The notes beneath the pieces are model-generated. The model had not been told where the DNA came from and ran no database searches. It worked only from the letters and a program-made list of their open reading frames with translations. Positions 11,055 through 21,300 of a stretch of DNA of 64,000 nucleotides are shown here, one piece after another (the stretch's first letter is position 1; each line of letters starts with the position of its first letter). The stretch spans positions 54,736,993 to 54,800,992 of the forward strand of contig CM046832.1 of the NCBI GenBank assembly GCA_025618425.1, read 5' to 3'. This DNA is from Heliocidaris tuberculata. Taxonomy: Eukaryota; Echinodermata; Echinoidea; Camarodonta; Echinometridae. The position numbers and the translations under genes are program-made.

Positions 11055-14000
11055 TCATAAAACACAATTAACATCAACATACTGCTTTTCAATTAATGAT
11101 TTATTGATGAGGGATCCTGAAATACAATACATCAAGAATGTTTCAAAATGAAAACATTAACAAAAAAACATACATGGAGTAAAAGTTGATGCTCAATCAG
11201 AGTAACATAAAAACTAGACATTAAAAAAGAAAAGAAACATTAGAAACATTACAACTGTCCAAGCAAACCCTTCCCCATGAGAAAATATACTTTAGATGCT
11301 GTTTGTGAATCTTGTTTGCTTGGATTAACAAAGAATTTCTCAGTGCTAAAAATAAGATAATTGCTACATGGACAAGCTAAATATATCAATAAAAGGCTAA
11401 ATCTAGGCATCTTTGGAAGAGAAAACAATCTTGCATCATGCGTAACAGCCATGACACTATCATCTAATGGCACATTTTGATATCTGAAAATGAGTACAAA
11501 TTGATCTGAGCACTATGAATGTTGTCTTCAGTATTGATTCATAATCATAATCACGTTTTCTACATCTAATGGGTAAGTACTCACAGATAAAATGGTCAGA
11601 ATTACTTAAAAATGTATTGATTGGAAGATACATATATCTCACTTAGAGAGAAAGTTTTCATTGCCCCTCCCCTGATCTTTAAAAAAATAAATAAAAAGTG
11701 AATCATTATTACAAGTCAAAGAGATAAACAACATAAATGTTGTGCTTACTTCTAAGTTCCTTGACAGACCAAGATGAAAGTAGATTGTAAGATCTAAAAT
11801 TGTTCTAATATGCCTCTATCAAAAGCAAACACAACAGGATATAGTGACCAACATGACAATGCAAAACCAAGACATTGCATTTTTATACCTTTTAATCCTT
11901 GGTATTATAGATTGAAACTAAAAACTCTAAAGGACAGCGGTTTCCTAATTCTAATACCATCTTGTTTCAGAGCATATATACATTTCATATACAATGCTAA
12001 ATTAATGTGAGTAAGCAATAAACAAAAGTAGACTAGTCACATAGAGCTAAAAATATTCTTAAACTAATGACATAAAACATATCCTTATCCAGTCACTTTT
12101 ATCTCTTTGACCAGTATTGGAATGTATGTACAAGCAATAGCAGAGTCCATTTCTTCTATTAATACATTGTTGTAACTCTTCATAGAACTGCTCTTTTTTC
12201 CCTCAAATAATGTTTTCTGACTTACAATATATTTCTACTCAGTCTTTAAAACCTAGCCTCGCCTAGTGGAATCCTACCATTGGAAGCCATCATGCATATA
12301 AATCAGAGGAACTATTTGGACTCGTTTACACAAGACACCGTAAACAGTCTTTCAAAAAATGCTGTGGCAAAATAGAATGACATACACATAGTGAACTCAA
12401 GTGAGTTCGCTTAGGAGCCCTTATATAATACAGCATGCAGCTACTTCCTTTTTATCCCCATTTGCCATTCCCTTAGCTGTAAACGGGTTTTTACTTAGCC
12501 GCAGCATTTTCTTTTAAAACGGTTAGCGCATCATTTGTGAATGAGGCTCTGCAGTCTCAGGCTTCATACCTAGGTAACTTACAAAAAAAAACATAATACT
12601 GGTATAATATCAGTATTCGGGGCATCTAAAAATGTCACAATGCAGGATATTGCAACTACTGTTGAAGCTACTTTTTGATGAATCTAGCGCATTTCCTATG
12701 TTTTATTTGTACTGCTCTCTCTCTCAGAATGCATTTTTGCAAACAAATGAGACACCAACACCACTAAAATAGTCTTCCAGTTAAAATTGTAACATCTAGT
12801 TCTATGGCGGTATCTAACATGCATATTTTACAGCTTGTGTTTAACTGAAAGCCGAATCCAATTACTAAGGTTAACTACATCTATATCTTTTCGGCTAAAC
12901 TAGAATATGAGCTACATAATTCATAGAATTAGCTGGTGGTAAATGTATCTTTATAAATCTTGTTCCTTGAGTGGTCAGTCATGCATTTTGTGACTTCAAA
13001 TACAATGAGAATAAAAAAATATCTAACACCCCAACATCTACATGTAGGTAATTGTAAGTCATTAAAAAAAAAAGGTCACAAGAACAGTGAAATCTGACAT
13101 AACATTGTGCGAGGGAACAACCACCTACATTTGCACAAAAAAAAGTCCACACTTTCTGTAGAAGCCTACATGAATTTTCTAATTTTCAGGTCTCTATTTA
13201 CTTCATCTAATATCTAAGTCTGTTACCGTAAGTGTCACTATCAATCGTTTAGTCATCCTAGCCTCTGACAATTCTATATCGTCTATTCTTGGATTTAATA
13301 CCGGTACACGACCTTATTACTTTCATTCTACTATTACTAGTCAGGCTAAAATATGCAAGCATTTGATAAAATCATCACGAAAAAAATGAAAATATAGACA
13401 CTGGAATCAGTATCTCAATTTTTTTTTTTGCCCATATTCTACAACAATTTAGATCCACTGCTGATTGAAGGTCTAGGTTGAGGTCTAAGTTGCCGCTTTT
13501 TCCCATACTAAAATTAGACTTGGCTTAAAAAAGACAGAGTTGAGTTCTGGTCACCAGATTGAATTGTGAAAGAAACTGTCTCAAAGCCATTTGGAAAGGT
13601 TGATTATATAGCACATAAGAATTGGTGTAGGCTGTAAGGTTTTGGAATCACCAAAATGATAAGAAATTGACTCAATCCTGCTGAGAATCACATGCACTGC
13701 ACATAGAAATGCGTATATGGGACTACACACAAATGTTCAGCCCGAACATTTGAGCTGTTTCTTGTCATATTTTGAATGTGAGGGCATTTGAAGAGCAATC
13801 CTTTTCAGGGGACATACCTACTATGATAATCTTCCAAACTAACATAAGAATTCCCAGAACTCAACCTTCCCTTTAAACCAAGTGTCAGGTAATATTCATT
13901 TAGTGGGGGTTTTTTTCTCTCCTCCTTCCGTACATCATTATACTTCCATAGACCTAAGAAGAGCAGTACTAGTCTGGCGGTAATACAATGATTTACAGCA

Positions 14001-14600
14001 CTATGCTGTGTGTAGGTAGATGTGATCACCTAGGTCACAAGATGTAGCTGAGCACTCAAGAACAGTACTCAAGAACAGTACTCAAAACGCATTAGATGGC
14101 TACTGGCTAAGATGTTGGATGACTGGATGGCTAAAATAATGCAATCTGTGGAATGGAGAAAAAATTACATTTTTTAATAAACAATGTGAAATCCCTGCAA
14201 ATGTCAAGTAGGCTAAATAGAAATATAGTATGGATACTTGCAACTCCCTGGTATATGAATAGTTACACAAGAAATAGAGCTTTTGATCATCACAACTATG
14301 TCACACTGAATAGTCTAACTCTCATGATGATATAACCTAAAAGTAAAACTATTAACAACAAATAATCTTATATCTTGAAGTGAATTTAAACAAAAGCAAA
14401 CAATATTGTTCTATCATAGCAAATACATGTAGTAGTTTAATTATCCCAGAATAGTAAATCTTGTCACCACTAGAACTGTGGAGCGGTTGAATATACACAT
14501 TTAGCCTAGGTTACCCTTCAAAGTAAAATCAAATATAATTTGAATTGAAACAAAGTCATTATCTTCAACAAATAAAATCATATTCTAAGTTTGAGCTATG
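11055..14600. other. Long repeat-poor stretch inside 3' UTR intron
   Basis: About 3.5 kb of AT-rich sequence with unusually few of the MITEs seen elsewhere. No ORF with a recognisable domain. One short repeat at 13720-13815 is shared in reverse with 59816-59935. The stretch could hold a long alternative 3' UTR of the hnRNP gene, but the sequence alone does not show this. Confidence 0.4.
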
Positions 14601-14736
14601 GGGAGCGTTTCATCAAGTGTTTTCTCGGTGATTTTTACCGACAACTGTTATAAGCTACTAAAATTCTTCCATCTGATTGGCTGAGAGCAAATTTGTCGAT
14701 AAAAATCACTGACAAAACGCTTGATAAAACGCTCCC
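14601..14736. mobile_element. Short foldback MITE, GGGAGCGTTT ends
   Basis: The element runs from GGGAGCGTTTCATCAAGTGT to its inverted match ACGCTTGATAAAACGCTCCC and contains TCGGTGATTTTTACCGA. It is about 136 bases and noncoding. Confidence 0.78.
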
Positions 14737-14852
14737 ATGGAAAGCTCTTACACTGCGATAATACATCTATGTAATTCAATCTAGGCAGTATACAAATAAT
14801 GGACAATACTAAACCTTATTGCACATTATGACATATCAAAGAGGGGCATACA

Positions 14853-15022
14853 TACTGTCAAACCAGAAATTTTCGTGTGCATGAAACTTTTGCGAGTGGT
14901 TTTATGTCACAAAAGAATAAAATCACGATTGAAACAACATAAAATCATTGCTATTCGCGTAAGTTTCTTGCTGCAGAATAGACTGTCATTAATACTTCGC
15001 GAAAGTTTCTGGTTTTACAGTA
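14853..15022. mobile_element. Foldback MITE with TACTGT ends
   Basis: TACTGTCAAACCAGAAA at the left pairs with TTTCTGGTTTTACAGTA at the right. The interior has paired CGCGAAAGT/ACTTTTGCGAG motifs. It is about 170 bases, in the intron just downstream of the hnRNP stop exon. Confidence 0.78.
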
Positions 15023-15265
15023 ATATACACCAAACAAGTGAACTGTGATTACGAAAATACCTCCCAATCCCTGCTAAGCGAACAGCACGCCTCCCTTTTT
15101 GCTTACCACCCAACCAAATTTTGGTTCGGCCATAATGTTGTATGCTCGAAAATGCGATAAGTAATAATGGCAGGCAAGATGTCACAAGTCCCGTCATCTG
15201 CATTGTAAATTGAGTATTGGGGTATATTCTGTCATGGGATGTTGATATATCTCATTGATACTTAC

Positions 15266-15337
15266 CTGTTTTGCTGGACTCTGTGAGCATTCAGGTAGTC
15301 TTTGCTCATATGCCTGACATTCCTCCTCCGTATGGTC
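15266..15337 (-). CDS. Stop-containing exon of hnRNP gene with PY motif
   Basis: Acceptor CTTGTACAG and donor CAAAACAG/GTAAGT. It completes the codon left by the previous exon and reads PYGGGMSGI then TGA, so the PY of the import signal lies in this exon. The remaining 40 bases are 3' UTR. Skipping it would remove the PY motif and truncate the protein after one valine. Confidence 0.75.
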
Positions 15338-18300
15338 CTGTACAAGAGAAAGAATAGAATAAGTTTTCAGTTTGCCCTGGACTGATGAGAATGGGTGTAA
15401 ATTTTGAACATTTCTATTTTTGCATTATTCATTCTATGTGTAATAGAAATTTTTGTTACGTGTGATTTCTTAAAGTCTCCACATAGAAACAAAGTAAAAC
15501 TCATACACTAGAAATACCTGCGAAACCTAAAGCTTAAGTGGAAACATAGAAAGTATGAAGAAAACAAGATGAATGTGACTGCGTCTCCTATATACATGCC
15601 TCGACCTAAATTCACCTTCGGTGGGCAGAGGCATTAAAAAAAACTTGAGGTGAAATAGTCACGTTATAAATGACAACTTACATTAATGGTCCTGTCAAGG
15701 TCATTTATCATATGAATAAGACTTCAATAAACTTTTTTTGCAGATATTTCTTATCAGTCATGCACAATTCAATCACAGGTGTTGATTTCTACTGTGTTTC
15801 TTTAAATCTGTTGAGAGCCAGAAGGATATTAACCCTTTCTTGTTTCGAGACAATTGACCACATCTTGTGGTTTGGCTTAATAACTTTTGATTAACCCTTT
15901 CAAGACAATTGACCACATTTTGTGGTTTGGCTCAATAACTTTTGATCTAGAGCTCTAAAAAATATACCAGATGCACCAGTAGAAAGAGCAAAATTTTCTG
16001 CACACACTATGTCCATTTTTATTGCATGACCATGTTGCGTTTGATGCCAGGAATTTTAAAAACAAGAATAAGCTTTGAGATCCTTAAATTGGCAACACAT
16101 TGAGAGGTTTAAAATCATTGTTTTTCATCAAAATTGGCAATTTCTTTCAACTATTCAACAAATTTCTAACCATGTATATTGTTTTCAAAGACATTACACC
16201 TTATTTGAACCATGTAGCACTAAAAGAAAAATATTATTGTTGCCAATTTGAAGAACAAAATGTGATCAATTTAGCCCTTAAATAATCACTGTCCTGAAAG
16301 GGTTAAGAGCTCTAAACATTACACCAGATGCATGAGAATAAAAAGCAAAAATTTCTGCACACACTGTGTCCATATTGGTTGCATGACCATACTGTGTTTG
16401 ATGCCAGGAATTTTAAAAACTAGAATAAGATTTAAAATCCTTAAATTGGCAACATACTGAGATATTTAAAATCATTGTTTTTTATCGAAATTGGCAATTT
16501 TTTCAACTTTTCGACAAAGTTCACAACCATTTATATTGTTTACAAAGACATTACATTTTATTAGAACCATGTAGCACTAAAAGAAAAATATTACTGTTGC
16601 CAATTTGAAGAACAAGATGTGATCAATTTAGCCCTTGAATAATTCCTGTCATGAAAGGGTTAACTCATATTATTTTTCATAGAGTTGCCACCCTTTTGCT
16701 CTCAGCAGACCAAATGATAATAGAAAGCCAAAGCCATACCTCTGGGTCCTGGTCCAGGGAAGCCAGGTTCCTTCTTTATAGGTCCAAAGCTGGACGGCAT
16801 GCTGCCATAGTTGGATCCGAGATCACTGTAGTTACTTTGGCCTTGGTTTCCATAGGTACCACTACCACCACTACCACCAACACCTCTTCCACCAAAATCA
16901 TTGGAAGGACCCCTAAAACGGTCTCCTTTTCCTCCTCCACCACCCGGGGCCTGGCCGGAAGTTTCACCCCATTTGCTATCCATGCTGCCAAAAGAACTAT
17001 CTTGTGACTTGGGAGCACCAGCACTAACGCCCCGGACAGTCGCCTCAGCTGATACAGCAGCTGGAAGAATTTAGGAAGAGGAATAGATTAAATTTTGAGC
17101 CTCTGCTCCCTTACATGCAATACTTGGTTTTTATGATAAAAAACTTATGAAGTATTCCCTCACTGTTATCTTAAATAGATCTGTATCCAGCATGCTAGCC
17201 ACTGGTACACCTTTTCTTATTTCCAATCTCCATTAACCATGGGGCAAAAAATAGTGACTTAAATTCAACATGTATGCACAGAAACATAAAGGCCGGAATT
17301 CACAAAGGTGGTTTCAATTCAGACCATGGTTTATGCAGATTTCGTGGTATAAATACGCTTGATTTAGCAGGTACACTTAAAAAGATCCAATAATGAATGC
17401 GCGCCGGTCGCGCGTGGTTGGCAAAAGCGCTAAATTCACGCTTGTTGCCATGGTTCAGACCATGGTTTATGTAAATTCAGACCATGGTTTATTTAAATTA
17501 ATTTAAATAAACCATGGTCTGAACCATGGCAACATACGTAAATTTAGCTCTTTTGCCAACCACACGCGACCGGTGCGCATTCATTATTGGATCATTTTAA
17601 GTGTACGTGCTAAATCAAGCGTATTTATACCACAAAATCTGCATAAACCATGGTCTGAATTAAAACCACCTTTGTGAATTCCGGCCAAAAAATGGCCAGT
17701 ACTAATTGAAAAGCTGATGCATTCCCATGGAAAAATGAATATTCACTAAGTTTCATCGGCAGTGACTGCACAGAAGATCTAAACATACTGTCAGTTGTAA
17801 CAAAATCCTTGCAATTCAAGAAAATAATAGTTTGCAGTTTGAAGGTCAACAAATCAGATAACGGCCTTGTAATTAAGGCAGAGTCATATCGGATTGTAAC
17901 AGGCCTGTGAGTGGGGTTTCACAAAAAGAGCGGAAAAAAGCTGAAAGTTTCCGCCGCCATGATTCTACCTGTTCTATGACCACAAGCCAGCAAATTCTAT
18001 TGCCACAACACACACAAATCACATCATTGTACACACAGACACTGTCACTCACAACAAGTAAGTCCCATAGTCACCTCAAAAAATCTGTCTAAAAAGCCTA
18101 ATTCCACCGTCAAAAGTGCGGAATCGGCGCCTTATTTCCAAAGCACGCGGGGCTTAAGTCCAATGCTAAGAAACAGGGTCGCCGAAAAAGCATTAAAAAT
18201 AAAGAAATCACCGGGGTTTTTTTTGGGTTTTTTTTCTTATCGCGCGCAAGCTTCAAGTGTGGTGTCAGCGAAAAAACAAATGAAAATCCAAAATCCCCGT

Positions 18301-21300
18301 ACCTGCCGATGCAGTGACTTCATATACAAAGTTGAATGCAAGTCCCAACTTGCCTTCATTCGACCGAATGCGCTGCAACGCCTGCGATGAACACCCGATA
18401 AAATAGCGGAAATAGCCCAAAGGAAAAAAGCGGAAATTGAAATCGGGCAGAATAATAAAAAAAGCGGATTTCCGCTAAAAAGCGGAGATTTCATAGGCCT
18501 GTTGTAAACTGGTCCTCGATCGAGGCTATCCATCCCCAGTGCTAATTTGTGCTGCGAACAAGTGAAGCCTGAGAAAACAGGATCTCAGCTCGCAATATTC
18601 ACCTTATTCTATTCATCAAATGTGCTAGCACTTAATATGTACATAAATTCTGCTACGGAAAAGTTGGTTAGACATTTCAAAACTTGACTTGAATTTTCAT
18701 ATCTATTTTAGCTCAAAGCTAAAATCTCATGCCTTAATTCATTCTCCAGTAAAAGATATTTATATTGTTTCATTTAATATGATTTTTTATTGGATTCCTT
18801 TTGCAATAATTCAGTTTTGGTGTCAAATTATTGAATTTCTCTGATTATTCTTCCTTCTCAAACATGATTCATGGTCGCGTTCGCGATCGCAAAATCTGCC
18901 ATCGTGATCACGAGTCAAGTGACAATACGTGTTTGAGAAGGAAGGATATTCAGAGAAATTCAGTAATTTGACACCAAAACTGAATTATTGCAACAGGAAT
19001 CCAATAAAAAATCATATTAAATGAAACAATATAAATATCTTTCACTGGAGAATGAACTGAGGCATGAGACTTTAGCTTTGAGCTAGAATAAAAGTGAAAT
19101 TCAAGCCCAGTTTTGAAATGTCTAACCAACTTTTACATGGCGAAGTTTACGTTCAAATTAAATGCAAGACCCTGTACCCAATATACCGCACTTGAAAATA
19201 GCAAGTCAAATGGACCTGCTAAATCTTATGTAAAATATCCTTGGTCCATTGATTTATCGGTGCACTGGTGTTCGACCGGAGCAAAGCCGTCTATCCCTGG
19301 TTTACAAAATAACCGATATGACTCAGCCCTACTTGTAATGTTGGTTTTTTTTTTGTTTTTGTTTTTTTTTTTTGTATTTTTTTTTTTTTAGTTTGTATTT
19401 TTTGAGAAAAGTTCTATATATCTCTATATAGCCAAAATGATAAACATTGTAGCTCCAATCTCTAGCTACAATTTTAGACTGAATTTTTCTTTTAAAGACA
19501 AATAAACAGAAACATGGAGTGGTCATTTGTACACTATACAGTTAAGATTATCCTACCTTTAGCTGCAGTCCAAGTCTTCATCATATGATACCATTTGAGC
19601 TTCCACATGTACATGGTGCGGTAATACTCCTTCATCTTGTTCTTAGACATTTCTGGATTCAAGAAATAATAAACAAGAACAGATTAACATAAGCAGAAAA
19701 CTACCCACACACAAACACAATGGCTATTCCATTGCTGAAAGTCAGAGAGACTGCTGCTTCTGTGCATTATATGAAGAAATGTAATTATTTATAAAGAATA
19801 TCTCATAGTATAAAAACATTTACGCCTGAAGAGTTAGGACTTTAATAGCAGTTCCAAAAAAAAAATTAATAAATAACAAAAAAAAGTGGGGGAGGGAGGC
19901 AAATCAGCAGCCTAGATAGAGCCAGTGTGATAGTGGAGCACCTTAAGCAATTTTCATGTAGACATGAGCGCTTCAAGTATCCAATATTATTTCTTGTTTC
20001 TTCAGGAGCATGCAAATATACTTTACCTAGGTCTCTTTCAACCTCGCTCAACTCTCGCCTGAAGTCCCCTGGCATTCCTCCTGATCCACCAGGGTGAGAC
20101 GATGGCGCATCTCCAGGAAAACCTCCTGGGAAGTCCATGGGACCATCTCCAAACTGACCTCTCAGCATCTCCTCTGAAGGCATGCTATCAAACATTGCAT
20201 CTGAACACGAAGAGATACCAGAAAAGATTGAATTGAGGCATTGCTTGTTACGCCTCCCATCTGTTATTCCAAAAACTGATTAGCTTTTCACGTCTGCTCG
20301 TATGATCCAAAATGCATCCTATTAAGGATCACACATATTTGTACAAGATTCAACAAACAAACAATATTCAGTCCAGTAATGAGAATTAGCAGTATCTACC
20401 AGGATGACTACTCTATGGTTTTTATTATTTTATCAAACATTTCACCCTGACATTGATAAATTCCTCAAATACTCTTTTTTAATCAAACTAAAACAATCAC
20501 ACAACCTGTACAAAATAAAGGCACACTTTGACATTGAAAGTTTGGGATTTTGAAGTAGTACTGAAAATGAGAAACCGCCATGATTGAAGTTCCTGCTGGA
20601 CCAATCAACTATTAATCAAGGCAGTGTAATCTCTCCAAACTGAGTAACCTTCCCCAACTTTTTAACATTACACATTGCAACACTAATCTAACCTTGACAA
20701 GAGGGGAAAAAAACAAAAAAACAATTATAACCTTCAACAAGTAATTGAAATTGCAAAATCCTCCAAAATTGTTGATGTGTTTGTCTTGCTTGGTGTACAA
20801 TGAACTAGTTGGCATGGTCAAATTTGGAATATCATAACACTTACCATCCCATTTGTCCATAGCTCCAAAACCTTGTGCTTCCCTTCTTGGAGGTCCAGAT
20901 AAAGATCCTCTCCCTTCTCTTGGTCCATCTGGTCCTCTGGAGCCCATGCCCATCGAGTCCCCTGGCATTCTAGGCATATCTGGTCCTGGACGTCCTCTTG
21001 GCAGACTTGGCCCCATCCCCAGACCCCTGTCCATCATTCTTCCTCGATCCATTCCCATTGGCCCTTCTGGTCCCATTGGTTCTCTTGGTCCCATAGGTCC
21101 CCGAGGGCCCACTGGCCCATCTGGACCCATCCCCATGTGTCTATCTGGCCCCAAGTCAAAAGGTGGTCTATCCATACCAAAACCGGGGTCAAAATCCCTA
21201 CCTGGTCCACCTCGCCTTGGACCATCATGCATACCCCTCATATCGTCTCTTCCGAAATCTCTTCCACCGCCATCAGGCCCCCATTTGCCCCCACCCCTTC

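Noticed and set aside
16651..17007. Plus-strand Thr-rich ORF over the 16.7-17.0 kb exon
   Set aside because: Shadow of the minus-strand Gly/Ser-rich exon of the hnRNP gene.
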